A DNA stretch of 64,000 nt from Chamaea fasciata (Eukaryota; Chordata; Aves; Passeriformes; Sylviidae). The stretch lies in contig JARCOQ010000175.1 of the NCBI GenBank assembly GCA_029207755.1, positions 62,001-126,000 on the forward strand, given 5' to 3'. The translations under genes and the position numbers were made by a program. Positions within the stretch are counted from its first letter, which is position 1. The number at the start of each line of letters is the position of its first letter. The notes beneath the pieces were generated by a model that saw only the letters and a list, made by a program, of their open reading frames with translations, searched no databases and had not been told where the DNA came from. Below, in pieces: positions 12,752 through 25,060 of the stretch.

Positions 12752-15700
12752 GCTTCCCAGGCTAAGAGAAGCACTTTCCGTGCTGCAAACAGCTTCTCTG
12801 CTTGTGGAGAGCTCGGAAAAAGTGCCTAGCCGCTGTTCGCAGCCAGCCTGCAGCGTGCAGCCTCCGACAGCACGAGGCGCGGCCAAAAAACGCTTTCTCG
12901 CTTCCCAGGGTAAGAGAAGCACTTTCCGTGCTGCAAAAAGCTTCTCTGCTTGTGGAGAGCTCGGAAAAAGTGCCTAGCCGCTGTTCGCAGCCAGCCTGCA
13001 GCGTGCAGCCTCCGAGAGCACTAGGCGCGGCCAAAAGGCGCTTTCTGGCTTCCCAGGCTAAGAGAAACACTTTCCGTGCTGCAAACAGCTTCTCTGCTTG
13101 TGGAGAGCTCGGAAACAGCGCCTAGCCGCTGTTCCCAGCCAGCCTGCCGCGTGCAGCCTGCGAGAGCACTAGGCGCGGCCAAAAGGCGCTTTCTCGCTTC
13201 CCAGGCTAAGAGAAGCACTTTCCGTGCTGCAAACAGCTTCTCTGCTTGTGGAGAGCTTGGAAACCGCGCCTAGCTGCTGTTCGCAGCAGCCTGCTGCTAA
13301 ACGCCGAGAAAGCACTAGGCACGGCCAAAAGGCGCTTTCTTGCTTCCCAGGCTAAGAGAAGCACTTTCCGTGCTGCAAACAGCTTCTCTGCTTGTGGAGA
13401 GCTCGGAAACAGCGCCTAGCCACTGCTCGCAGCCAGCCTTCAGCGTGCAGCCTGCGAGAGCTCTAGGCGCGGCCAAAAGGCGCTTTCTCGGTTCCCAGGC
13501 TAAGAGAAGCACTTTCCGTGCTGCAAACAGCGTCTCTGCTTGTGGAGAGCTCGGAAACAGCGCCTAGCCGCTGTTCCCAGCCAGCCTGCAGCGTGCAGCC
13601 TCCGAGAGAACTAGGCTCGGCTAAAAAACGCTTTCTCGCTTGCCAGGCTAAGAGAAGCACTTTCCGTGCTGCAAACAGCTTCTCTGCTTGTGGAGAGCTC
13701 GGAAACAGCGCCCAGCCGCTTTTCCCAGCCAGCCAGCAGCGAAACATCGGACAACGCACGAGGCACGGCCAAAAGGCGCTTTCTTGCTTCCCAGGCTAAG
13801 ATGAGCACTTTCCGTGCTGCAAACAGCTTCTCTGCGTGTGGAGAGCTCGGAAACCGCGCCTAGCCGCTGCTCACAGCCAGCCTGCAGCGTGCAGCCTCCG
13901 AGAGCACTAGGCGCGGCCAAAAAGCGCTTTCTCGCTTCCCAGGATAAGAGAAGCACTTTCCGTGCTGCAAACAGCTTCTCTGCTTGTGGAGAGCTCGGAA
14001 ACAGCGCCTAGCTGCTGTTCGCAGCAGCCTGCTGCTAAACGCCAAGAAAGCACTATGCACGGCCAAAAGGCGCTTTCTGGCTTCCCAGGCTAAGAGAAGC
14101 ACTTTCCGGGCTGCAAACAGCTTCTCTGCTTGTGGAAAGCTCGGAAACAGCGCCCAGCTGCTGTTCCCTGCCAGCCTGCAGCGTGCAGCCTGCGAGAGCA
14201 CTAGGCGCGGCCAAAAGGCGCTTTCTCGCTTCCCAGGCTAAGAGAAGCACTTTCCGTGCTGCAAACAGCTTCTCTGCTTGTGGAGAGCTTGGAAACCGCG
14301 CCTAGCTGCTGTTCGCAGCAGCCTGCTGCTAAACGCCGAGAAAGCACTAGGCACGGCCAAAAGGCGCCTTCTTGCTTCCCAGGCTAAGAGAAGCACTTTC
14401 CGTGCTGCAAACAGCTTCTCTGCTTGTGGAGAGCTCGGAAACAGCGCCTAGCCGCTGTTCCCAGCCAGCCTGCAGCGTGCAGCCTCCGAGAGCACTAGGC
14501 GCGGCCAAAAGTCGCTTTCTCACTTCCCAGGCTAAGAGAAGCACTTTCCGTGCTGCAAACAGCTTCTCTGCTTGTGGAGAGCTCGGAAACCGCGCCTAGC
14601 CACTGCTCGCAGCCAGCCTTCACCGTGCAGCCTGCGAGAGCTCTAGGCGCGGCCAAAAGGCGCTTTCTCGCTTCCCAGGCTAAGATAAGCACTTTCCGTG
14701 CTGCAAACAGCTTCTCTGCGTGTGGAGAGCTCGGAAACCGCGCCTAGCCGCTGCTCACAGCCAGCCTGCAGCGTGCAGCCTCCGAGAGCACTAGGCGCGG
14801 CCAAAAAGCGCTTTCTCGCTTCCCAGGATAAGAGAAGCACTTTCCGTGCTGCAAACAGCTTCTCTGCTTGTGGAGAGCTCGGAAACAGCGCCTAGCTGCT
14901 GTTCGCAGCAGCCTGCTGCTAAACGCCGAGAAAGCACTATGCACGGCCAAAAGGCGCTTTCTTGCTTCCCAGGCTAAGAGAAACACTTTCCGTGCTGCAA
15001 ACAGCTTCTCTGCTTGTGGAGAGCTCGGAAACCGCGCCTAGCCACTGCTCGCAGCCAGCCTTCAGCGTGCAGCCTGCGAGAGCTCTAGGCGCGGCCAAAA
15101 GGCGCTTTCTCGCTTCCCAGGCTAAGAGAAGCACTTTCCGTGCTGCAAACAGCTTCTCTGCGTGTGGAGAGCTCGGAAACCGCGCCTAGCCGCTGCTCAC
15201 AGCCAGCCTGCAGCGTGCAGCCTCCGAGAGCACTAGGCGCGGCCAAAAAGCGCTTTCTCGCTTCCCAGGATAAGAGAAGCACTTTCCGTGCTGCAAACAG
15301 CTTCTCTGCTTGTGGAGAGCTCGGAAACAGCGCCTAGCTGCTGTTAGCAGCAGCCTGCTGCTAAACGCCGAGAAAGCACTATGCACGGCCAAAAGGCGCT
15401 TTCTTGCTTCCCAGGCTAAGAGAAACACTTTCCGTGCTGCAAACAGCTTCTCTGCTTGTGGAGAGCTCGGAAACCGCGCCTAGCCGCTGTTCCCAGCCAG
15501 CCTGCAGCGTGCAGCCTCCGAGAGAACTAGGCGCGGCAAAAAACGCTTTCTCGCTTCCCAGGCTAAGAGAAGCACTTTCCGTGCTGCAAACAGCTTCTCT
15601 GCTTGTGGAGAGCTCGGAAACAGTGCCTAGCCACTGCTCGCAGCCAGCCTGCAGCGTGCAGCCTGCGAGAGCTCTAGGCGCGGCCTAAAGGCGCTTTCTG

Positions 15701-18700
15701 GCTTCCCAGGATAAGAGAAGCACTTTCCGTGCTGCAAACACCTTCTCTGCTTCTGGAGAGCTCGGAAACAGCGCCTAGACGCTGTTCGCAGCCAGCCTGC
15801 AGCGAAACATCGGACAAAGCACTAGGCACGGGCAAAAGGCGCTTTCTCGCCTCCCAGGCTAAGAGAAGCCCTTTCCGTGCTGCAAACAGCTTCTCTGCTT
15901 GTGGAGAGCTCGGAAACAGCGCCCACCTGCTGTTCCCTGCCAGCCTGCAGCGTGCAGCCTCCGAGAGAACTAGGCGCGGCCAAAAGGCGCTTTCTCGCTT
16001 CCCAGGCTAACAGAAGCACTTTCGGTGCGGCAAACAGCTTCTCTGCTTGTGGAGAGCTCAGAAACCGCGCCAAGCCAGTGCTCGCAGCCAGCCTGTAGCG
16101 TGCAGCCTCCGACTGCACTAGGCGAGGCCAAAAGGCGCTTTCTGGCTTCCCAGGCTAAGAGAAGAACTTTCCGTGCTGCAAACAGCTTCTCTGCTTGTGG
16201 AGAGCTTGGAAACAGCGCCTAGCCGCTGTTCGCAGTCAGCCTGCAGCGAAACATCGGACAAAGCACTAGGCAAGGGCAAAAGGCGCTTTCTCGCTTCCCA
16301 GGCTAAGAGAAGCACTTTCCGTGCTGCAAACAGCTTCTCTGCTTGTGGAGAGCTCGGAAACAGCGCCTAGCCGCTGTTCGCAGCCAGCCTGCAGCGTGCA
16401 GCCTCCGAGAGCACTAGGCGCGGCCAAAAGGCGCTTTCTCGCTTCCCAGGGTAAGAGAAGCACTTTCCGTGCTGCAAAAAGCTTCTCTGCTTGTGGAGAG
16501 CTCGGAAACAGCGCCTAGCCGCTGTTCTCAGCCAGCCTGCAGCGTGCAGCCTCCGAGAGCACTAGGCGCGGCCAAAAGGCGCTTTCTGGCTTCCCAGGCT
16601 AAGAGAAGCACTTTCCGTGCTGCAAACAGCTTCTCTGCTTGTGGAGAGCTTGGAAACCGCGCCTAGCTGCTGTTCGCAGCAGCCTGCTGCTAAACGCCGA
16701 GAAAGCACTAGGCACGGCCAAAAGGCGCTTTCTTGCTTCCCAGGCTAAGAGAAGCACTTTCCGTGCTGCAAACAGCTTCTCTGCTTGTGGAGAGCTCGGA
16801 AACCGCGCCTAGCCACTGCTCGCAGCCAGCCTTCAGCGTGCAGCCTGCGAGAGCTCTAGGCTCGGCCAAAAGGCGCTTTCTCGCTTCCCAGGCTAAGAGA
16901 AGCACTTTCCGTGCTGCAAACAGCGTCTCTGCTTGTGGAGAGCTCGGAAACAGCGCCTAGCCGCTGTTCCCAGCCAGCCTGCAGCGTGCAGCCTCCGAGA
17001 GTACTAGGCGCGGCTAAAAAACGCTTTCTCCCTTCCCAGGCTAAGAGAAGCACTTTCCGTGCTGCAAACAGCTTCTCTGCTTGTGGAGAGCTCGGAAACA
17101 GCGCCCAGCCGCTTTTCCCAGCCAGCCAGCAGCGAAACATCGGACAACGCACTAGGCACGGCCAAAAGGCGCTTTCTCGCTTCCCAGGCTAAGATAAGCA
17201 CTTTCCGTGCGGCAAACAGCTTCTCTGCGTGTGGAGAGCTCGGAAACCGCGCCTAGCCGCTGCTCACAGACAGCCTGCAGCGTGCAGCCTCCGAGAGCAC
17301 TAGGCCCGGCCAAAAAGCGCTTTCTCGCTTCCCAGGATAAGAGAAGCACTTTCCGTGCTGCAAACAGCTTCTCTGCTTGTGGAGAGCTCGGAAACAGCGC
17401 CTAGCTGCTGTTCGCAGCAGCCTGCTGCTAAACGCCAAGAAAGCACTATGCACGGCCAAAAGGCGCTTTCTTGCTTCCCAGGCTAAGAGAAACACTTTCC
17501 GTGCTGCAAACAGCTTCTCTGCTTGTGGAGAACTCGGAAACAGCGCCTAGCCGCTGTTTGCAGCCAGCCTGCAGCGTGCAGCCTCCGAGAGCACTAGGCC
17601 CGGCCAAAAAGCGCTTTCTCGCTTCCCAGGATAAGAGAAGCACTTTCCGTGCTGCAAACAGCTTCTCTGCTTGTGGAGAGCTCGGAAACAGCGCCTAGCT
17701 GCTGTTCGCAGCCAGCCTGCTGCGAAACGCCGGAGAAAGCACTAGGCACGGGCAAAAGGCGCTTTCTGGCTTCCCAGGCTAAGAGAAGCACTTTCCGTGC
17801 TGCAAACAGCTTCTCTGCTTGTGGAGAGCTCGGAAACAGCGCCTAGCCGCTGTTCCCAGCCAGCCTGCATCGTGCAGCCTCCGAAAGCACGAGGCGAGGC
17901 CAAAAGGCGCTTTCTCGCTTCTCAGGATAAGAGAAGCACTTTCCGTGCTGCAAACAGCTTCTCTGCTTGTGGAGAGCTCGGAAACAGCGCCTAGCCGCTG
18001 TTCGCAGCCAGCCTGCTGCGTACCGCCGGATAAAGCACTAGGCGCGGCCAAAAGGCGCTTTCTCGCTTCCCAGGCTAAGAGAAGCACTTACCGTGCTCTA
18101 AACAGCTTCTCTGCTTGTGGAGAGCTCGGAAACCGCGCCTAGCCGCTGTTCCCAGCCAGTCTGCAGCGTGCAGCCTCCGAGAGCACTAGGCGTGGCCAAA
18201 AGGCGCTTTCTCGCTTCCCAGGCTAAGAGAAGCACTTTCCGTGCTGCAAACACCTTCTCTGCTTGTGGAGAGCTCGGAAACAAAGCCTAGCCGCTGTTCC
18301 CAGCCAGCCTGCAGCGTGCAGCCTGCGAGAGCACTAGGCGCGGCCAAAAGGCGCTTTCTCGCTTCCCAGGATAAGAGAAGCACTTTCCGTGCTGCAAACA
18401 GCTTCTCTGCTTGTGGAGAGCTCGGAAACAGTGCCTAGCTGCTGTTCGCAGCAGCCTGCTGCTAAACGCCGAGAAAGCACTAGGTGTGGCCAAAAGGCGC
18501 TTTCTTGCTTCCCAGGCTAGGAGAAGCACTTTCCGTGCTGCAAACAGCTTCTCTGCTTGTGGAGAGCTCGGAAACAGCGCCTAGCCGCTGTTCCCAGCCA
18601 GCCTGCATCGTGCAGCCTCCGAAAGCACGAGGCGCGGCCAAAAGGCGCTTTCTCGCTTCCCAGGATAAGAGAAGCACTTTCCGTGCTGCAAATAGCTTCT

Positions 18701-18780
18701 CTGCTTGTGGAGAGCTCGGAAACCGCACCTAACCGCTGTTCCCAGCCAGCCTGCAGCGTGCAGCCTCCGAGAGCACTATG
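12752..18780. repeat. Diverged mosaic third copy of the 43-monomer unit
   Basis: Monomer order resembles copies 1a and 1b but with shifts. Four extra monomers near 12,750-13,290 give an offset of 13,286 from copy 1a for about 13,290-14,490. A net loss of one monomer gives an offset of 13,139 for about 15,730-16,130 and again for about 17,780-18,290. Individual monomers are swapped, for example one with CAGCCTTCACCGTGCAGCC near 14,620 in place of the GAAACATCGG monomer. The pattern fits unequal exchange and local conversion after the copy arose. The right limit is uncertain because it merges into the indel-rich border. Confidence 0.7.
14680..15563. repeat. Three-monomer sub-duplication (442 bp)
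   Basis: Monomers at about 14,698-14,986 recur at about 15,140-15,428 at an offset of 442, equal to 2 x 148 + 146. Shared marks include TGCGTGTGGAGAG, TCACAGCCAGCC and the type-D monomer followed by CACTATGCACGG. The second copy has GCTGTTAGCAGCAGC where the first has GCTGTTCGCAGCAGC. Edges are approximate. Confidence 0.75.
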
Positions 18781-19870
18781 CGCGGCCAAAAGGCGCTCTT
18801 TCTCGCTTGCCAGGCTAAGAGAAGCACTTTCCGTGCTGCAAACAGCTTCTCTGCTTGTGGAGAGCTCGGAAAAAGCGCCCAGCCGCTGTTCCCAGCCAGC
18901 CTGCAGCGAAACATCGGACAAAGCACTAGGCACGGCCAAAAGGCGGTTTCACGCTTCCCAGGCTAAGAGAAGCACTTTTCCGTGCTGCAAACCGCTTCTC
19001 TGCTTGTGGAGAGCTCGGAAACAGCGCCTAGCCGCTGTTCGCAGCCAGCCTGCTGCGTACCGCCGGACAAAGCACTAGGCGCGGCCAAAAGGCGCTTTCT
19101 CGCTTCCCAGGCTAAGAGAAGCACTTACCGTGCTCTAAACAGCTTCTCTGCATGTGGAGAGCTCGGAAACCGCGCCTAGCCGCTGTTCCCAGCCAGTCTG
19201 GCAGCATGCAGCCTCCGAGAGCACTAGGCGTGGCCAACAGGCGCTTTCCTCGCTTCCCAGGCTAAGAGAAGCACTTTCCGTGCTGCAAACAGCTTCTCTG
19301 CTTGTGGAGAGCTTGGAAACGCGCCTAGCCACTGCTCGCAGCCAGCCTGCAGCGTGCAGCCTCCGACCGCACTAGGCGAGGCCAAAAGGCGCTTTCTCGC
19401 TTCCCAGGCTAAGAGAAGCACTTTCCGTGCTGCAAACGATTCTCTGCTTGTGGAGAGCTCGGAAAAAAGTGCCTAGCCGCTGTTCGCAGCCAGCCTGCAG
19501 CGTGCAGCCTCCGACAGCACGAGGCGCGGCCAAAAGGCGCTTTCCTCGCTTCCCCAGGATAAGAGAAGCACTTTTCCGTTCTGCAAATAGCTTCTCTGCT
19601 TGTGGAGGGCTCGGAAACAGCACCTAGCCGCTGTTCCCAGCCAGCCTGCAGCGTGTAGCCTCCGAGAGCACTAGGCGCGGCCAAAAGTCGCTTTCCTCAC
19701 TTCCCAGCCTAAGAGAAGCACGTTCCGTGCTGCAAAGAGCGTCTCTGCTTGTGGAGAGCTCGGAAACAGCGCCTAGCCGCTGTTCCAGCCAGCCTGCAGC
19801 GTGCAGCCTCCGAGAGAACTAGGCGCGGCCAAAAAACGCTTTCTCGCTTCTTAGGCTAAGAGAAGCACTT
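18781..19870. other. Indel-dense border between Family 1 and Family 2
   Basis: About ten single-base or two-base length changes break the 148-bp spacing here, while tens of kilobases elsewhere have almost none. Examples are GGCGCTCTTTCTCGC near 18,795, CACTTTTCCGTGC near 18,974, CAGTCTGGCAGC near 19,195, GCTTTCCTCGC near 19,242, GGAAACGCGCC near 19,315, GCAAACGATTCTC near 19,432, GGAAAAAAGTGCC near 19,461, CTTCCCCAGG near 19,550, GCTTTCCTCAC near 19,692 and CTGTTCCAGCC near 19,782. Monomers with the same private substitutions but correct length exist at 36,460-36,660 and 38,820-39,020, so the length changes are additions to otherwise recognisable Family 2 monomers. Assembly error is the simplest explanation. 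Confidence 0.8.
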
Positions 19871-19989
19871 TCCGTGCTGCAAACAGCTTCTCTGCTTGTG
19901 GAGAGCTCGGAAACCGCGCCTAGCCGCTGTTCCCAGCCAGCCTGCAGCGTGCAGCCTCCGAGAGCACTAGGCGCGGCCAAAAGGCGCTT

Positions 19990-22057
19990 TCTCGCTTCCC
20001 AGGCTAAGAGAAGCACTTTCCGTGCTGCAAACAGCTTCTCTGCTTGTGGAGAGCTCGAAAACAGCGCCCAGCCGCTGTTCCCAGCCAGCCTGCAGCGAAA
20101 CATCGGACAAAGCACTAGGCACGGCCAAAAGGCGCTTTCTCGCTTCCCAGGATAAGAGAAGCACTTTCCGTGCTGCAAACAGCTTCTCTGCTTGTGGAGA
20201 GCTCGGAAACAGCGCCTAGCCGCTGTTCCCAGCCAGCCTGCAGCGTGCAGCCTGCGAGAGCACTAGGCGCGGCCAAAAGGCGCTTTCTCGCTTCCCAGGC
20301 TAAGAGAAGCACTTTCCGTGCTGCAAATAGCCTCTCTGCTGGTGGAGAGCTTGGAAACCGCGCCTAGCTGCGGTTCGCAGCAGCCTGCTGCTAAACGCCG
20401 AGAAAGCACTAGGCACGGCCAAAAGGCGCTTTCTTGCTTTCCAGGCTAAGAGAAGCACTTTCCGTGCTGCAAACAGCTTCTCCGCTTGTGGAGAGCTCGG
20501 AAACAGCGCCTAGCCGCTGTTCGCAGCCACCCTGCAGCGTGCAGCCTCCGAGAGCACTAGGCGCGGCCAAAAGGCGCTTTCTGGCTTCCCAGGCTAAGAG
20601 AAGCACTTTCCGTGCTGCAAACAGCTTCTCTGCTTGTGGAGAGCTCGGAAACAGCGCCCAGCCGCTGTTCGCAGCCAGCCTGCAGCGTGCAGCCTCCGAG
20701 AGCACGAGGCGCGGCCAAAAGGCGCTTTCTCGTTTCCCAGGATAAGAGAAGCACTTTCCGTGCTGCAAACAGCTTCTCTGCTTGTGGAGAGCTCGGAAAC
20801 AGCGCCTAGCCGCTGTTCGCAGCCAGCCTGCAGCGTGCAGCCTCCGAGAGCACGAGGCGCGGCCAAAAGGCGCTTTCTCGCTTCCCAGGCTAAGAGAAGC
20901 ACTTTCCGTGCTCTAAACAGCTTCTCTGCTTGTGGAGAGCTCGGAAACTGCGCTTAGCCGCTGTTCCCAGCCAGCCTGCAGCGTGCAGCCTGCGAGAGCA
21001 CTAGGCGCGGCCAAAAGGCGCTTTCTCGCTTCCCAGGCTAAGAGAAGCACTTTCCGTGCTGCAAACAGCTTCTCTGCTTGTGGAGAGCTCGGAAACCGCG
21101 CCTAGCCACTGCTCGCAGCCAGCCTGCAGCATGCAGCTTCCGACCACACTAGGCGAGGCCAAAAGGCGCTTTCTCGCTTCCCAGGATAAGAGAAGCACTT
21201 TCCGTGCTGCAAACAGCTTCTCTGCTTGTGGAGAGCTCGGAAAAAGCGCCTAGCCGCTATTCGCAGCCAGCCTGCAGCGTGCAGCCTCCGACAGCACGAG
21301 GCGCGGCCAAAAGGCGCTTTCTCGCTTCCCAGGATAAGAGAAGCACTTTCCGTGCTGCAAATAGCTTCCCTGCTTGTGGAGGGCTCGGAAACAGCACCTA
21401 GCCGCTGTTCCCAGCCAGCCTGCAGCGTGCAGCCTCCGAGAGCACTAGGCGCGGCCAAAAGTCGCTTTCTCACTTCCCAGCCTAAGAGAGGCACGTTCCG
21501 TGCTGCAAACAGCTTCTGTGCTTGTAGAGAGCTCGGAAACAGCGCCTAGCCGCTGTTCTCAGCCAGCCTGCAGCATGCAGCCTCCGAGAGCACTAGGCGC
21601 GGCCAAAAGGCGCTTTCTGGCTTCCCAGGCTAAGAGAAGCACTTTCCGTGCTGCAAACAGCTTCTGTGCTTGTGGAGAGCTCGGAAACAGCGCCTAGCCG
21701 CTGTTCCCAGCCGGCCTGCAGCGTGCAGCCTGCGAGAGCACTAGGCGCGGCCAAAAGGCGCTTTCTCGCTTCCCAGGCTAAGAGAAGCACTTTCCGTGCT
21801 GCAAACAGCTTCTCTGCTAGTGGAGAGCTTGGAAACCGCGCCTAGATGCTGTTCGCAGCAGCCTCCTGCTAAACGCCGAGAAAGCACTAGGCACGGCCAA
21901 AAGGCGCTTTCTTGCTTCCCAGGCTCAGAGAAGCACTTTCCGTGCTGCAAACAGCGTCTCTGCTTGTGGAGAGCTCGGAAACAGCGCCTAGTCGCTGTTC
22001 CCAGCCAGTCTGCAGCGTGCAGCCTCCGAGAGAACTAGGCGCGGCCAAAAAACGCTT
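19990..22057. repeat. 14-monomer HOR (2,068 bp), first copy
   Basis: This copy matches the following unit at an offset of 2,068 bases, which equals 12 x 148 + 2 x 146. Two 146-bp monomers are present, near 20,368 and near 21,845. The match is close but not perfect: the second copy has CTAATAGC where this one has CAAATAGC near 20,325, and this copy has CTTCCGACCACACTAGG where the second has CCTCCGACCACAGTAGG. Confidence 0.8.
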
Positions 22058-24127
22058 TCTCGCTTCCCAGGCTAAGAGAAGCACTTTCCGTGCTGCAAAC
22101 AGCTTCTCTGCTTGTGGAGAGCTCGAAAACAGCGCCCAGCCGCTGTTCCCAGCCAGCCTGCAGCGAAACTTCGGACAAAGCACTAGGCACGGCCAAAAGG
22201 CGCTTCCTCGCTTCCCAGGATAAGAGAAGCACTTTCCGTGCTGCAAACAGCTTCTCTGCTTGTGGAGAGCTCGGAAACAGCGCCTAGCCGCTGTTCCCAG
22301 CCAGCCTGCAGCGTGCAGCCTGCGAGAGCACTAGGCGCGGCCAAAAGGCGCTTTCTCGCTTCCCAGGCTAAGAGAAGCACTTTCCGTGCTGCTAATAGCT
22401 TCTCTGCTGGTGGAGAGCTTGGAAACCGCGCCTAGCTGCGGTTCGCAGCAGCCTGCTGCTAAACGCCGAGAAAGCACTAGGCACGGCCAAAAGGCGCTTT
22501 CTTGCTTTCCAGGCTAAGAGAAGCACTTTCCGTGCTGCAAACAGCTTCTCCGCTTGTGGAGAGCTCGGAAACAGCGCCTAGCCGCTGTTCGCAGCCACCC
22601 TGCAGCGTGCAGCCTCCGAGAGCACTAGGCGCGGCCAAAAGGCGCTTTCTGGCTTCCCAGGCTAAGAGAAGCACTTTCCGTGCTGCAAACAGCTTCTCTG
22701 CTTGTGGAGAGCTCGGAAACAGCGCCCAGCCGCAGTTCGCAGCCAGCCTGCAGCGTGCAGCCTCCGAGAGCACGAGGCGCGGCCAAAAGGCGCTTTCTCG
22801 TTTCCCAGAATAAGAGAAGCACTTTCCGTGCTGCAAACAGCTTCTCTGCTTGTGGAGAGCTCGGAAACAGCGCCTAGCCGCTGTTCGCAGCCAGCCTGCA
22901 GCGTGCAGCCTGCGAGAGCACGAGGCGCGGCCAAAAGGCGCTTTCCTCGCTTCCCAGGCTAAGAGAAGCACTTTCCGTGCTCTAAACAGCTTCTCTGCTT
23001 GTGGAGAGCTCGGAAACTGCGCCTAGCCGCTGTTCCCAGCCAGCCTGCAGCGTGCAGCCTGCGAGAGCACTAGGCGCGGCCAAAAGGCGCTTTCTCGCTT
23101 CCCAGGCTAAGAGAAGCACTTTCCGTGCTGCAAACAGCTTCTCTGCTTGTGGAGAGCTCGGAAACCGCGCCTAGCCACTGCTCGCAGCCAGCCTGCAGCG
23201 TGCAGCCTCCGACCACAGTAGGCGAGGCCAAAAGGCGCTTTCTCGCTTCCCAGGATAAGAGAAGCACTTTCCGTGCTGCAAACAGCTTCTCTGCTTGTGG
23301 AGAGCTCGGAAAAAGCGCCTAGCCGCTGTTCGCAGCCAGCCTGCAGCGTGCAGCTTCCGACAGCACGAGGCGCGGCCAAAAGGCGCTTTCTCGCTTCCCA
23401 GGATAAGAGAAGCACTTTCCGTGCTGCAAATAGCTTCTCTGCTTGTGGAGGGCTCGGAAACAGCACCTAGCCGCTGTTCCCAGCCAGCCTGCAGCGTGCA
23501 GCCTCCGAGAGCACTAGGCGCGGCCAAAAGTCGCTTTCTCACTTCCCAGCCTAAGAGAAGCACGTTCCGTGCTGCAAACAGCTTCTGTGCTTGTGGAGAG
23601 CTCGTAAACAGCGCCTAGCCGCTGTTCTCAGCCAGCCTGCAGCGTGCAGCCTCCGAGAGCACTAGGCGCGGCCAAAAGGCGCTTTCTGGCTTCCCAGGCT
23701 AAGAGAAGCACTTTCCCGTGCTGCAAACAGCTTCTGTGCTTGTGGAGAGCTCGGAAACAGCGCCTAGCCGCTGTTCCCAGCCAGCCTGCAGCGTGCAGCC
23801 TGCGAGAGCACTAGGCGCGGCCAAAAGGCGCTTTCTCGCTTCCCAGGCTAAGAGAAGCACTTTCCGTGCTGCAAACAGCTTCTCTGCTAGTGGAGAGCTT
23901 GGAAACCGCGCCTAGCTGCTGTTCGCAGCAGCCTGCTGCTAAACGCCGAGAAAGCACTAGGCACGGCCAAAAGGCGCTTTCTTGCTTCCCAGGCTCAGAG
24001 AAGCACTTTCCGTGCTGCAAACAGCGTCTCTGCTTGTGGAGAGCTCGGAAACAGCGCCTAGTCGCTGTTCCCAGCCAGTCTGCAGCGTGCAGCCTCCGAG
24101 AGAACTAGGCGCGGCCAAAAAACGCTT
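22058..24127. repeat. 14-monomer HOR, second copy
   Basis: The offset to the first copy is 2,068 at the start, 2,069 after an extra C in GCTTTCCTCGC near 22,945, and 2,070 after an extra C in CTTTCCCGTGC near 23,716. The underlying unit is therefore 2,068 bp and the two added bases are single events in this copy. The order of all 14 monomer variants is kept. Confidence 0.82.
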
Positions 24128-24524
24128 TCTCGCTTCCCAGGCTAAGAGAAGCACTTTCCGTGCTGCAAACAGCTTCTCTGCTTGTGGAGAGCTCGAAAAC
24201 AGCGCCCAACCGCTGTTCCCAGCCAGCCTGCAGCGAAACATCGGACAAAGCACTAGGCACGGCCAAAAGGCGCTTTTTCGCTTCCCAGGATAAGAGAAGC
24301 ACTTTCCGTGCTGCAAACAGCTTCTCTGCTTGTGGAGAGCTCGGAAACAGCGCCTAGCCGCTGTTCCCAGCCAGCCTGCAGCGTGCAGCCTGCGAGAGCA
24401 CTAGGCGCGGCCAAAAGGCGCTTTCTCGCTTCCCAGGCTAAGAGAAGCACTTTCCGTGCTGCAAATAGCTTCTCTGCTGGTGGAGAGCTTGGAAACCGCG
24501 CCTAGCTGCGGTTCGCAGCAGCCT
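24128..24524. repeat. 14-monomer HOR, truncated third copy
   Basis: The sequence follows the unit from the GAAACATCGGACAAAG monomer through the GCTGGTGGAGAGCTTGG monomer. At about 24,525 it leaves the series, with CAGCAGCCTGCAGCGTGCAG replacing the expected CAGCAGCCTGCTGCTAAACG. The break is inside a type-D hairpin arm, at a CAGCAGCCTGC word shared by both monomer types. Confidence 0.75.
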
Positions 24525-24589
24525 GCAGCGTGCAGCCTCCGAGAGCACGAGGCGCGGCCAAAAGGCGCTTTCTCGTTTCCCAGGCTAAG

Positions 24590-25060
24590 AGAAGCACTTT
24601 CCGTGCTGCAAACAACGTCTCTGCTTGTGGAGAGCTTGGAAAACGCGCCTAGGTGCTGTTCGCAGCCAGCCTTCTGCTAAACGCCGAGAAAGCACTAGGC
24701 GCGGCAAAAAAACGCTTTCTCGCTTCCCAGGCTAAGAGAAGCACTTTCCGTGCTGCAAACAGCTTCTCTGCTTGTGGAGAGCTCGGAAACAGCGCCCAGA
24801 CGCTGTTCCCAGCCAGCCTGCAGCGAAACATCGGAAAAAGCACTAGGCACGGCCAAAAGGCGCTTTCTGGCTTCCCAGGCTAAGAGAAGCACTTTCCGTG
24901 CTGCAAACAGCTTCTCTGCTTGTGGAGAGCTCGGAAACAGCGCCTAGCCGCTACTCGCAGCCAGCCTGCAGCGTGCAGCCTCCGAGAGCACTAGGCTCGG
25001 CCAAAAGGCGCTTTCTCGCTTCCCAGGCTAAGAGAAGCACTTTCCGTGCTGCAAAAAGCT
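24590..25060. repeat. Family 3-like patch inside Family 2
   Basis: Three to four consecutive monomers match the Family 3 series at about 51,360-51,980 better than any neighbour. Shared private marks are GGAAAACGCGCCTAGGTGCTG, GGCAAAAAAACGC with seven A, GCGCCCAGACGCTG, GAAACATCGGAAAAAGCAC and CTAGCCGCTACTCGCAGCC. Translating both strands of about 24,695-24,947 and 51,573-51,825 gives identical peptides, so the DNA must be nearly identical. A translocated block or a conversion tract between families is the likely origin. Confidence 0.75.

Larger units (their letters stand above)
1..18780. repeat. Family 1 satellite domain
   Basis: This domain is built from the 6,348-bp higher-order unit and its mosaic derivatives. 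Diagnostic monomers include one with GGCTAAAAAACGC (for example near 334), the CAGCCAGCAGCGAAACATCGGACAACG form (near 443), the GCCAAGAAAGCACTATGCACGG form (near 751), and the GCGTACCGCCGGACAAAG form (near 3993). These combinations are largely missing from 33-50 kb. The right border is placed where dense single-base indels begin; it is approximate because the border monomers are mixed. Confidence 0.8.

Noticed and set aside
24653..24883. A unique gene fragment between HOR copies
   Set aside because: The sequence looked odd next to its neighbours but matches Family 3 monomers at 51.4-52.0 kb almost exactly.
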